Program-made: the position numbers and the translations under genes
Notes under the pieces: model-generated
Seen by the model: only the letters and a program-made list of their open reading frames with translations
What the model was told of the DNA's origin: nothing
The model's database searches: none
Shown: positions 1 through 7,805 of the stretch, piece by piece
Layout: each line of letters opens with the position of its first letter
Position numbering within the stretch: position 1 is the first letter of the stretch
DNA from: Dokdonella_A sp963758365
GTDB lineage: Bacteria > Pseudomonadota > Gammaproteobacteria > Xanthomonadales > Rhodanobacteraceae
Reading direction: 5' to 3'
DNA: 64,000 nucleotides
NCBI GenBank assembly: GCA_963758365.1
Contig: CAVWVB010000001.1
Coordinates: forward strand, 2,294,001 to 2,358,000

Positions 1-442
1 GGTTCGCGTCAACGAACTGGTGTCCAGCGAGCAGGCCGAAAAGAAGGTCGACGAGATCCGGCAGCAGATCGTCGCCGGCGAGGATTTCGCGAAGGCCGCC
101 AAGGACTCGTCGCAGGACGAGGCCACCGCAAGATTGGGCGGCGATCTCGGCTGGTTCGCCGCCGATGCCTACGGCCCGCAGGTCAAGGACATCGTGACCA
201 GCCTCAAGGTCGGCGAAGTATCGCAGCCGTTCCAGAGCAGCGCCGGCTGGCACATCATCAAACTGGTCGACACGCGCAGTACCGACAAGGCCGGTGAAAT
301 GAAGCGCGAGGAAGCGCGCAACATCCTGTTCCAGCGCAAGGCCGAGGACGAGTACGACAGTTTCCTGCGTCAGCTGCGCAGCGAAGCCTACGTCGAGATC
401 CGCCTGCCCGGCGGAGATGCCGCGTCGAAGAGCGCGCCGTAG
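1..442 (+). CDS. surA: SurA periplasmic chaperone / peptidyl-prolyl isomerase, C-terminal part
   Basis: Only the 3' end is present; the reading frame is open from base 2, so the start lies outside the window. The 146 visible residues hold a parvulin-type rotamase domain (GGDLGWFAADAYGP, then SSAGWHIIKLVDTR) and the short C-terminal segment. SurA is a periplasmic chaperone for outer-membrane proteins and normally carries two parvulin domains; this would be the second. The call rests on the domain plus the pdxA-rsmA-apaG-apaH genes that follow, the usual surA neighbourhood in gammaproteobacteria. A different PpiC-type isomerase is less likely. Confidence 0.88.
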   Translation, partial: VRVNELVSSEQAEKKVDEIRQQIVAGEDFAKAAKDSSQDEATARLGGDLGWFAADAYGPQVKDIVTSLKVGEVSQPFQSSAGWHIIKLVDTRSTDKAGEMKREEARNILFQRKAEDEYDSFLRQLRSEAYVEIRLPGGDAASKSAP

Positions 443-511
443 GCAGGTTGCTGCACCTTCGCTACATGACCGGATCGGCGCCGCGACCGCTGCGTGCCCC
501 GTCGCGCATCC

Positions 512-1555
512 ATGGTTGAGTCGCGGGTCTCCCGATCCGCGCGCAGTCAGGCAAGTCTGCCGCGCATCGCGCTGACCGCGGGCGAGCCTGCGGGCATCGG
601 TGCGGAACTCGTCGCCAGGCTGGCCGCAACCGATGTCGCCGCCGACCTGGTCGCGATAGCGGACCCCTCGCTGATCGCCGCCGCCGCAACCGCGGCCGGC
701 ATTACCCTGCATGTCCGCGAATACGACGCCACCGAATCGGTTGTCGCGCGCCGGGCTGGCGAATTGCGTGTGGCAGCGCTGTCGCTGGATTCGCGCGCGT
801 TGCCGGGAAAGCTCGATCCGCGCAACGCAGCATACGTGCTGGCGATGCTCGCGCGCGCGGCCGACGGTGCGGCCCGCGGCGAATTCGATGCGATCGTGAC
901 CGCGCCGGTCCACAAGGGTGTGATCAACGATGCGGGCATTCCGTTTACCGGCCATACCGAGTTCTTTGCCGCGCGCGCCGGCCGCACGGTGGTCATGATG
1001 CTGATCGCCGCGCACGGCGGTCGCGCTGCCGGCGGCGGCGCCCTGCGGGTCGCACTCGCAACCACGCATCTGCCGCTCGCGGCCGTCCCCGCCGCGATAA
1101 CGCGCAGCAGCCTCGTGCGCACCTTGCGCATCGTCTGCGACGAGCTGATCGCGCGCTTCGGCATCGCGGCGCCGCGCGTCGCGGTTCTCGGCCTGAATCC
1201 GCACGCCGGCGAGGGCGGCCATCTCGGCCGCGAGGAAATCGACGAGATCGCACCGGCAATCCGGCAGCTGCGCGCCGCAGGCTTCGACGTCAGCGGTCCG
1301 ATCCCGGCCGACACCGCCTTCGTGCCGGCGCAGCTCGAGCGCTACGACGCGGTGCTCGCGATGTACCACGACCAGGGCCTGCCGGTACTCAAACATGCGG
1401 GTTTCGGCCACGCGGTCAATGTCACGCTCGGGCTGCCCTACGTGCGCACGTCGGTCGATCACGGCACCGCGCTCGATCTCGCAGGCAGCGGGCGCGCCGA
1501 CCCCGGCAGCCTGGTCGCGGCAACACGGCTCGCAATCGAACTCGCCGCACGCTGA
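512..1555 (+). CDS. pdxA: 4-hydroxythreonine-4-phosphate dehydrogenase PdxA
   Basis: PdxA oxidises 4-phosphohydroxy-L-threonine in the DXP-dependent pyridoxal phosphate pathway, a cytoplasmic NAD- and metal-dependent step. Visible motifs are the N-terminal ALTAGEPAGIGAEL, GHTEFFA, ATTHLPL and MYHDQGLPVLK; the histidines in the last three match the family's metal-binding positions. From the ATG at 512 it has 347 residues, close to the usual 330. An in-frame GTG at 494 would add six residues, but both starts lie upstream of the conserved domain. It follows surA by 69 bases and probably shares its transcript with rsmA and apaGH. Confidence 0.95.
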   Translation: MVESRVSRSARSQASLPRIALTAGEPAGIGAELVARLAATDVAADLVAIADPSLIAAAATAAGITLHVREYDATESVVARRAGELRVAALSLDSRALPGKLDPRNAAYVLAMLARAADGAARGEFDAIVTAPVHKGVINDAGIPFTGHTEFFAARAGRTVVMMLIAAHGGRAAGGGALRVALATTHLPLAAVPAAITRSSLVRTLRIVCDELIARFGIAAPRVAVLGLNPHAGEGGHLGREEIDEIAPAIRQLRAAGFDVSGPIPADTAFVPAQLERYDAVLAMYHDQGLPVLKHAGFGHAVNVTLGLPYVRTSVDHGTALDLAGSGRADPGSLVAATRLAIELAAR

Positions 1556-1616
1556 GGCCGACGCGCGACCCCGCGTGGCGTGCGGGATGGCGCCGTCCAT
1601 CGGCTACGATGCGCGC

Positions 1617-2402
1617 ATGCTCGAGCGCCACGTCCACAAGAAACGCTTCGGCCAGCACTTCCTGCATGACCCGAACGTGCTGCAACGCATCGTGCAGGCG
1701 ATCGCGCCGCGCGCGGGCGAACGCGTGGTCGAGATCGGGCCCGGCGATGGCGCGCTGACCCTGCCGCTGCTGCGCACGCTCGGGCATCTGACCGTGATCG
1801 AGCTCGACCGCGATCTGCTGCCGCGCCTGCGAGCCGCTGCCGAGGATGCCGGGCAACTGGACATCGTCAACGCCGACGTGCTCGGCGTGGACCTGACCGC
1901 ACTGGCGGCCGGCATGCCACTGCGGATCGTCGGCAACCTGCCCTACAACATTTCCTCGCCGATCCTGTTCCATTGCATCGACCATCTCGATGCGATCCGC
2001 GACATGCATTTCATGCTGCAGAAGGAGGTCGTCGAGCGCATGTCCGCGGCGCCGGGCAGCAAGGTCTACGGGCGCCTGTCGGTCATGCTGCAACTGGTCT
2101 GCCGCGTCGATCCGCTGCTGGCCGTGCCGCCGGGTGCGTTCCGTCCGCCACCGAAGGTGGATTCGGCCGTGGTCCGGCTCACGCCACACGCACCCGCGAT
2201 GCCTTCCGGTGCCGCTTCCGCATCGATCGCGCGCGTGGTCAGGGCCGCATTCGGTCAGCGCCGCAAGACGCTGGCCAACGCGTTGCGCGAAGTCATGAGC
2301 AGCGCGCAGATCGCCGCGGCCGGGATCGATCCGCGCGCGCGTGCCGAACAACTCGCGCCGGCCGATTTCGTCGCGCTGGCCGCGGTCGCCGATCGCATCT
2401 GA
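1617..2402 (+). CDS. rsmA: 16S rRNA dimethyladenosine transferase RsmA (KsgA)
   Basis: RsmA dimethylates the two adjacent adenines in the 3'-terminal hairpin of 16S rRNA. The 261-residue product starts KKRFGQHFLHD, the family's opening motif, and has the SAM-binding VEIGPGDGALT and the catalytic-site NLPYNIS. The ATG at 1617 places the conserved motif ten residues in; the open frame continues upstream inside pdxA but without family similarity. It lies 61 bases after pdxA, followed by apaG and apaH, the standard gammaproteobacterial order. Confidence 0.96.
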   Translation: MLERHVHKKRFGQHFLHDPNVLQRIVQAIAPRAGERVVEIGPGDGALTLPLLRTLGHLTVIELDRDLLPRLRAAAEDAGQLDIVNADVLGVDLTALAAGMPLRIVGNLPYNISSPILFHCIDHLDAIRDMHFMLQKEVVERMSAAPGSKVYGRLSVMLQLVCRVDPLLAVPPGAFRPPPKVDSAVVRLTPHAPAMPSGAASASIARVVRAAFGQRRKTLANALREVMSSAQIAAAGIDPRARAEQLAPADFVALAAVADRI

Positions 2403-2495
2403 TCCGGACCTCACGCCCCGGGTTCGGCTGGCGCCGCGCGACGACGATCCGGATACCGCTTGCCCGCGCGGCCCGCGTCCGTGAAAATCGCGCCC

Positions 2496-2879
2496 ATGAG
2501 CGGCAAGAAGCCCTACGACATCTCGATTTCGGTCGATACGCGGTTCCTCGACGACCAGTCGGCGCCCGCGGACAACCGCTACGCGTTCGCGTACACGATC
2601 ACGATCGTCAATCACGGTACCGTCGGCGCACGTCTGCTGTCGCGGCATTGGATCATCACCGACGGCAACGGCAAGGTGCACGAGGTGCAGGGCGACGGCG
2701 TGGTCGGCGAGCAACCCTGGGTGCGCCCGGGCGACGACTTCGAGTACACCTCGGGGGCCATCCTCGAGACCGCGCTCGGCACGATGCGCGGGAGCTACCA
2801 GATGATCGCCGACGACGGCACGCATTTCGATGCGCATATCCCGGCGTTCGTACTGTCGACGCCACGGACCCTGCACTGA
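2496..2879 (+). CDS. apaG: ApaG domain protein
   Basis: A 127-residue single-domain protein with the ApaG fibronectin-III-like fold. It has alternating beta strands and the conserved stretches SRHWIITDGNG, GVVGEQPWVRPGDDFEYTSG and MRGSYQMI. ApaG has no settled biochemical role; it is linked genetically to Ap4A and divalent cation homeostasis through its position beside apaH. ATG 2496 gives the length of the E. coli protein (125); upstream GTG/TTG codons at 2481 and 2460 are possible but add no conserved sequence. Its stop overlaps the apaH start by one base (TGATG), indicating translational coupling. Confidence 0.93.
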   Translation: MSGKKPYDISISVDTRFLDDQSAPADNRYAFAYTITIVNHGTVGARLLSRHWIITDGNGKVHEVQGDGVVGEQPWVRPGDDFEYTSGAILETALGTMRGSYQMIADDGTHFDAHIPAFVLSTPRTLH

Positions 2880-3727
2880 TGGCCACCTGGGCCATCGGTG
2901 ACATTCAGGGTTGCCACGACGAGCTGCGCCGACTGATCGACAAGCTGCGCCTCGATCCGACGACGGACAAACTGTGGTTCTGCGGCGACCTCGTGAACCG
3001 CGGCGGGCAGTCGCTCGCCGTATTGCGCCTGGTCAAGTCGCTCGGCGATCACGCGGTCGTCGCGCTCGGCAACCATGATTTGTCGCTGCTCGCGGTCGCC
3101 GAGCGCAAGCGCGAAGACCAGGCGCGGGTCAATGCGGAGCTGCGCGAGATCCTGTTCGCGCCGGATCGCGACGAGCTGCTCGACTGGCTGCGCCGGCAAA
3201 ACCTGCTGCACGTCGACCGCGAACTCGATTTCCTGCTCGTGCACGCGGGCCTGTTCCCGCGCTGGACCGTGGACGAGGCGGTCGCGATCGCGGGCGAGAT
3301 CGAGGACAAGCTGCGCGGCGAGGGCTACCGGCGCCTGCTAAAGCAGCTGTTCGGCAACAAGCCCGACTTGTGGACACCGAAGCTGCGCGGCATCGATCGC
3401 TGGCGCGCGGGCATCAATGTGTTCACGCGCATGCGCTACTGCGACGTGCGCGGCCGCATCGGCTTCAGCGACAAGGGCGCGCCCGGCACGCAGCGGCCGG
3501 GCCTGTACCCGTGGTACGAAGTGCCAGGTCAGGTCAAGCGCGATATCCGCGTGGTCTGCGGCCACTGGTCGACACTCGGCCGCTTCAGCGGTCTCGGCAT
3601 ATACGCGATCGACACCGGCTGTGTCTGGGGCGGCGCGCTGACCGCGCTGCGTCTGGACAGCGGGGAACCGGAATTCGTCGGCATCCAGTCCGAGCGCAAG
3701 CCCGTGGCCGGCAAGGAGCAGGACTGA
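2879..3727 (+). CDS. apaH: symmetrical diadenosine tetraphosphatase ApaH
   Basis: ApaH hydrolyses Ap4A symmetrically to two ADP and also removes NpnN caps from RNA. The 282-residue protein has the metallophosphatase signature in order: GDIQGC near residue 7, GDLVNRGG, GNHD, then VHAG and CGHWS. Length matches E. coli ApaH (280). Its ATG overlaps the apaG stop. It is the last gene of the surA-pdxA-rsmA-apaG-apaH run; the 243 bases after it, up to the convergent folA, show no gene. Confidence 0.96.
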   Translation: MATWAIGDIQGCHDELRRLIDKLRLDPTTDKLWFCGDLVNRGGQSLAVLRLVKSLGDHAVVALGNHDLSLLAVAERKREDQARVNAELREILFAPDRDELLDWLRRQNLLHVDRELDFLLVHAGLFPRWTVDEAVAIAGEIEDKLRGEGYRRLLKQLFGNKPDLWTPKLRGIDRWRAGINVFTRMRYCDVRGRIGFSDKGAPGTQRPGLYPWYEVPGQVKRDIRVVCGHWSTLGRFSGLGIYAIDTGCVWGGALTALRLDSGEPEFVGIQSERKPVAGKEQD

Positions 3728-3970
3728 GCGTCCCTCGTTCACGCGCTTGCGGGTCATCGAAGATCGCAGGAACACGCGCTTGTCCATCCGGCTCGCCCCC
3801 CCGCGCCGGGTTCGTTGCTCGGCGGTATCCGTGGCGTCTTGTTCGCTTCCGCACGATGATGCCCATCGTCGTCGCAGCAAGGCGCCAAACGATATCCGTA
3901 CGCGCGCCGACACGACGCTCTACCTGCAGAAGTGGCGCGACCGCAATACGACGGCGTCCTTCGCAGGTGC

Positions 3971-4480
3971 CTACGCACCGACCGTGACCGCATCGGCGCG
4001 GCGATAGTCGGCAAACGCGAACGCCCATGCGTGGCGCGCGTCGGCCGGATGTTCCTCCCGCGATGTCTCGATCCACGCGCCCACATCGAAGCGCGGAAAG
4101 AACGCATCGGCAGCCGCGACTTCGGTATCGACCCAGGTCAGGTGCATGCGTGTCGCGTGCGGCAGTGCGAGCGCATACACCTCGCCGCCGCCGACCACCG
4201 CGAGTTCCCTGCCGCGCGCGTGCGCGATCGCGTCCTCGAGCGATCGCACGACGATCTGCCCGGCGTACGGCGCGCGATCGCCGCGCGTGAGCACGAGGTT
4301 GGTGCGTCCCGGCAGCGCGCGCCCGATCGCGCGGGCGGTCCTGCGCCCCATGAGGACCGGCTTGCCCAGGGTCAGGGCCTTGAAGCGCCTGAGGTCGGCG
4401 GGCAGGTGCCAGGGCATGGTGCCGTCGCGGCCGATCGCGTGGTTGCGGTCGAGCGCGGCGATCAGGCTGATCACGCTCAT
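3971..4480 (-). CDS. folA: dihydrofolate reductase
   Basis: Reduces dihydrofolate to tetrahydrofolate with NADPH. The 169-residue product has the N-terminal ISLIAALDRNHAIGRDG, the substrate-site MPWHLPADLRRFK, the NADPH-site GRRTARAIG, LPGRTNLVLTR and the late VVGGGEVYALAL loop. Its ATG overlaps the thyA stop by four bases (ATGA), so the two are translationally coupled, which suits their work: ThyA makes the dihydrofolate that FolA recycles. Confidence 0.96.
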   Translation of the reverse strand: MSVISLIAALDRNHAIGRDGTMPWHLPADLRRFKALTLGKPVLMGRRTARAIGRALPGRTNLVLTRGDRAPYAGQIVVRSLEDAIAHARGRELAVVGGGEVYALALPHATRMHLTWVDTEVAAADAFFPRFDVGAWIETSREEHPADARHAWAFAFADYRRADAVTVGA

Positions 4481-5271
4481 ACCGCGACCGGAGCCCTGAT
4501 CGGCGCATGCGGCGTGTAGTCGACCACTTTCACATGTTCGAAGCGGAAGTCCGACAGCGCACCGATGCCGGGATCGAGCACGAGTCGGGGCAGCGGTCGC
4601 GGCGTGCGTGACAGCTGTTCGCGCGCCTGCTCGACATGGTTCGAGTACAGATGCGCGTCACCGAGCGTGTGCACGAATTCGCCGGGCGCGAGTCCGCACA
4701 CCTGCGCGACCATGTGGGTGAGCAACGCATAACTCGCAATGTTGAACGGCACGCCGAGAAAGATGTCGCCCGAGCGCTGGTAGAGCTGGCACGACAGGCG
4801 GCCGCCGGCGACGTAGAACTGGAACAGCGCATGGCACGGCTGCAACGCCATTCTGGGCAGATCGGCGACATTCCACGCGCTGACGATCAGGCGCCGCGAG
4901 TCCGGGTTGCGGCGGATCTCGTCGACGACCCACGCGATCTGGTCGACGACGCGACCGTCCGGGCACGCCCAGGAACGCCACTGCTTGCCGTAGACCGGCC
5001 CGAGTCCGCCCTCGGCATCCGCCCATTCGTCCCAGATCGTGACGCCATGCTCGCGCAGGTAGCGTGTGTTGGTGTCGCCGCTCAGGAACCAGATCAGCTC
5101 GTGCACGATCGACTTCAGATGCAGTTTCTTGGTCGTGACCAGCGGAAAGCCCGCAGCCAGATCGAAGCGCATCTGCCGGCCGAACACGCTGCGCGTGCCG
5201 GTGCCGGTGCGGTCCGCTTTCGGCGTGCCGCGATCGAGGACGTCTTGGAGAAGTTCCAGGTACTGGCGCAT
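4477..5271 (-). CDS. thyA: thymidylate synthase ThyA
   Basis: Methylates dUMP to dTMP using 5,10-methylene-tetrahydrofolate. Starting at the ATG at 5271 the protein has 264 residues, the same as E. coli ThyA; the frame is open for 38 codons further upstream but without family sequence. Visible motifs include the N-terminal DRTGTGTRSVFG, the catalytic LQPCHALFQFYV loop, CQLYQRSGDIFLGVPFNIASYALL and the C-terminal APVAV. It precedes folA with a 4-base overlap and follows lgt by 49 bases. Confidence 0.97.
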   Translation of the reverse strand: MRQYLELLQDVLDRGTPKADRTGTGTRSVFGRQMRFDLAAGFPLVTTKKLHLKSIVHELIWFLSGDTNTRYLREHGVTIWDEWADAEGGLGPVYGKQWRSWACPDGRVVDQIAWVVDEIRRNPDSRRLIVSAWNVADLPRMALQPCHALFQFYVAGGRLSCQLYQRSGDIFLGVPFNIASYALLTHMVAQVCGLAPGEFVHTLGDAHLYSNHVEQAREQLSRTPRPLPRLVLDPGIGALSDFRFEHVKVVDYTPHAPIRAPVAV

Positions 5272-5320
5272 GGGGATTCCGGGTAGGCACGTCTTCGGTC
5301 GCGCGATGAAAGCGCTCCGT

Positions 5321-6232
5321 TCAACGCGAGGATTTGGGAGGAGACGGGTTTCCGGCCCGGGTCGCCGCTGCGTCCGCGCCCGCATCGCCCCGCGTCGGCG
5401 CGCGCCGCGACTTCCAGAGCAGGAACAGCCCGATCGCGATCAGCGGCAGCGACAGCACCTGGCCCATCGTCAGCCAGTGGAACGCGAGGAAGCCGAGCTG
5501 CACGTCCGGTTCGCGCACGAACTCGACACCGAAGCGGAACAGTCCGTAGAGCAACGCAAACATGCCAGACACCGCATAGCGCGGCCGCGGCTTGCGCGAA
5601 TACAACCAGAGCACTGCGAACAGCACGACGCCTTCGAGCGCGAATTCGTAGAGCTGCGACGGATGACGCGCTTCGTTGTCGAGCTGGCCGGACAGGTACA
5701 TCCGGTACAGCGCGTCGCGGCTCATGCCGAGCGACTCGAGCGCACGCGGGAAGATCATGCCCCAGGGCAGATCCGTGTGCCGCCCCCACAGTTCGCCGCC
5801 GATGAAGTTGCCAAGCCGGCCGAGACCGAGGCCGATCGGTACCAGCGGCGCAACGAAGTCGATCACGTCGAAGAAATTGAGCCGGTGCCGGCGGGTCCAG
5901 ATCAGGCCCGCGCAGAGCACGCCGAGCAGGCCGCCGTGGAACGACATGCCACCTTCCCAGACACGCAACAGACTCAGCGGATGGTGGATCAGCTCGGACG
6001 TGTCGTAGAACACCATGTAGCCGATGCGCCCGCCCAGAATCACGCCGAGCATCAGGTAGAAACACAGGTCCGAGAACTGCTCGGCGCTGACCGCGAGGCG
6101 GCCGGCCGCGCGGCGCCGCTGGCCGAGCCACCATGCGATCCCGAAACCGAGCAGGTACATGATCCCGTACCAGTGCACCTGCACGGGGCCGAGCGAGAAC
6201 GCGATCGGATCGATGTCGACGAAGTAAGGCAT
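5321..6232 (-). CDS. lgt: prolipoprotein diacylglyceryl transferase Lgt
   Basis: Inner-membrane enzyme that adds diacylglycerol from phosphatidylglycerol to the lipobox cysteine of prolipoproteins. The 303-residue product begins with VHWYGIMYLLGFG, has the active-site FHGGLLGVL and the Lgt signature ending GLGRLGNFINGELWG-like (here with GGELWG), and several hydrophobic segments. The final 25 residues are a variable Arg/Ala/Pro tail. It is the first of the lgt-thyA-folA genes, and thyA starts 49 bases after it. Its upstream region holds the AT-rich GCGTAAAATACGC and then the repeat at 6273-6409. Confidence 0.95.
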   Translation of the reverse strand: MPYFVDIDPIAFSLGPVQVHWYGIMYLLGFGIAWWLGQRRRAAGRLAVSAEQFSDLCFYLMLGVILGGRIGYMVFYDTSELIHHPLSLLRVWEGGMSFHGGLLGVLCAGLIWTRRHRLNFFDVIDFVAPLVPIGLGLGRLGNFIGGELWGRHTDLPWGMIFPRALESLGMSRDALYRMYLSGQLDNEARHPSQLYEFALEGVVLFAVLWLYSRKPRPRYAVSGMFALLYGLFRFGVEFVREPDVQLGFLAFHWLTMGQVLSLPLIAIGLFLLWKSRRAPTRGDAGADAAATRAGNPSPPKSSR

Positions 6233-6272
6233 TGGATTGCGGATTCCGGTCGACCGAATCGGCGTATTTTAC

Positions 6273-6409
6273 GCGACCTGACCTACCGCGTTCGGATTTC
6301 GCGTGTCAGGGCGAGGCGACCTGACCTACGGCGTGCGGTTTTCCGCGTCAGGTCGGGCGACCTGACCTACCGCGTTCGGATTTCGCAGGTCAGGTCGGCC
6401 TTGCCGACC
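6273..6409. repeat. three tandem 41-43 base palindromic units
   Basis: Three head-to-tail copies start at 6273, 6316 and 6357, each opening with GCGACCTGACCTAC. Each copy can fold on itself because its end is roughly the reverse complement of its start. The third copy is the best, pairing CGACCTGACCT (6358-6368) with AGGTCAGGTCG (6387-6397), and is followed by a second short hairpin GGTCGGC/GCCGACC. The array fills the gap between the RlmI-like gene and lgt. It could end transcription from the first or be a REP-like element; there is no clear T-run. Confidence 0.8.
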
Positions 6410-6424
6410 TGATGACCGCGCACG

Positions 6425-7630
6425 TCACGAAGGCAGCATGCGCAGCACGAAACCCTTGAGGTAATCTGTTTCCGGAATCGCCGGATGCACCGGATGATCC
6501 GGCCCCTGCTGCAGCGAAACCAGCATCTGTGCCTGGCGATCGAGGTGGCGTGCGCCCCGCTGCACCGTCTCCAGCAACGCGGCACGCGGCATGTGGTACG
6601 AACACGAGCAGGTGATCAGGATGCCGTCCCTCGCAAGCACCTGCATGCCGAGCTCGTTGAGACGACGGTAGGCGAGCCGGCCTTCCTTGAAATCCTTGCG
6701 GCGCTTGACGAACGCAGGCGGATCGAGGATCACGACGTCGTAGCGTTCGTTCGCCTCGCGCAATGCCTTCAAATGATCGAACGCATCGGCGCGGATCGCA
6801 CGCACGCGCGCGGACAGGCCATTGCGCTCGGCATTGCGCGCGACCGCCTCGACCGCACCGGCCGATCCATCGACACAGTCGACCGCCGCCGCACCGGCCG
6901 CTGCCGCGCGCAGACCCCAGGCGCCGACATAGCTGAACACGTCGAGCACGCGCTTGCCCGCGGCGAAACGCGCGAGCAGGTCGCGGTTGCCGCGCTGGTC
7001 GTAGAACCAGCCGGTCTTCTGGCCAGCGACCGGATCGATGCCGAAGGTGAGGCCGCTCTCGTGGACGATCGTCTCGCCTCCGTACGCGCCGTGACCGAGA
7101 TCCGAATAGCTCGGCAACCGTTCGATCGCACGCGATCCCGCATCGTTCTTCCACCAGAGCTGGCGCGGTCCGAGCACCTTGACGGCCGCCGCCGTCACCT
7201 CGTCCTTCAGCCGCTCCATGCCCGCGGTCGTGGTCTGGCCCACGAGCACGTCGCCGAACCGGTCGAGGGTCAGGCCCGGCAGGCCGTCGGATTCGCCGAA
7301 CACGAGCCGGTAGTAGGGTTCGGCATGGAGGCGCTCGCGCAGGGACAGCGCGACGTTCAGCCGGTGCACGATCAATGAACGATCCAGCGCATGCTCGAGA
7401 CCGCGCGCAACCAGGCGCGCCGCGATCAGCGAATTCGGGTTTACGTAGCCGACGCCGAGCGGTCTGCCGTGATGGTCGACGATCGCGCAGGCATCGCCCG
7501 GTTCGAAACCCGACAACGGCGAACGCGCGACGTCGACCTCGTTGGAAAACACCCACAGGTGTCCGGCGCGCAGGCGCGCATCCTCGCCGCGCTTGAGATA
7601 CAAGGCTGGATATTCGACGGTGTCGGACAC
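6425..7630 (-). CDS. rlmI: class I SAM-dependent rRNA methyltransferase, RlmI-like
   Basis: Resembles RlmI, which makes m5C1962 in 23S rRNA. An N-terminal PUA-like part (LKRGEDARLRAGHLWVFSNE) is followed by a Rossmann methyltransferase domain with VLDVFSYVGAWGLRAA, the LDPPAFVKRRKDF motif and the CSCSYHM cysteine motif. The GTG at 7630 gives 401 residues, close to E. coli RlmI (396). Further in-frame starts at 7660 (GTG) and 7723 (ATG) would add unconserved residues. The family also contains close paralogues, so the exact target base is inferred. Confidence 0.82.
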   Translation of the reverse strand: MSDTVEYPALYLKRGEDARLRAGHLWVFSNEVDVARSPLSGFEPGDACAIVDHHGRPLGVGYVNPNSLIAARLVARGLEHALDRSLIVHRLNVALSLRERLHAEPYYRLVFGESDGLPGLTLDRFGDVLVGQTTTAGMERLKDEVTAAAVKVLGPRQLWWKNDAGSRAIERLPSYSDLGHGAYGGETIVHESGLTFGIDPVAGQKTGWFYDQRGNRDLLARFAAGKRVLDVFSYVGAWGLRAAAAGAAAVDCVDGSAGAVEAVARNAERNGLSARVRAIRADAFDHLKALREANERYDVVILDPPAFVKRRKDFKEGRLAYRRLNELGMQVLARDGILITCSCSYHMPRAALLETVQRGARHLDRQAQMLVSLQQGPDHPVHPAIPETDYLKGFVLRMLPS

Positions 7631-7805
7631 GAGGGTTGCAAGTGCGGAAGGGTCGCGCACGGTAGCGCCTGCCGCACGGCACGACAAGCACGAGAGGGCC
7701 GTCGCGGACAGTGATCTGCGCATGGCGATGAGATTCGCATGATCCGGATGGGTGCGCCGCCGGCGCGCCGACGGCACGAGTCGCGCATGCGACTACACTC
7801 GCGAC

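Noticed and set aside
1422..2876. Open minus-strand frame of 484 codons opposite pdxA, rsmA and apaG
   Set aside because: It lies wholly antisense to clearly recognisable genes and has the Arg/His/Gly-biased composition of shadows in very GC-rich DNA.
6273..6409. Palindromic tandem units as a CRISPR array
   Set aside because: Units follow each other directly without spacers and no cas gene is near.
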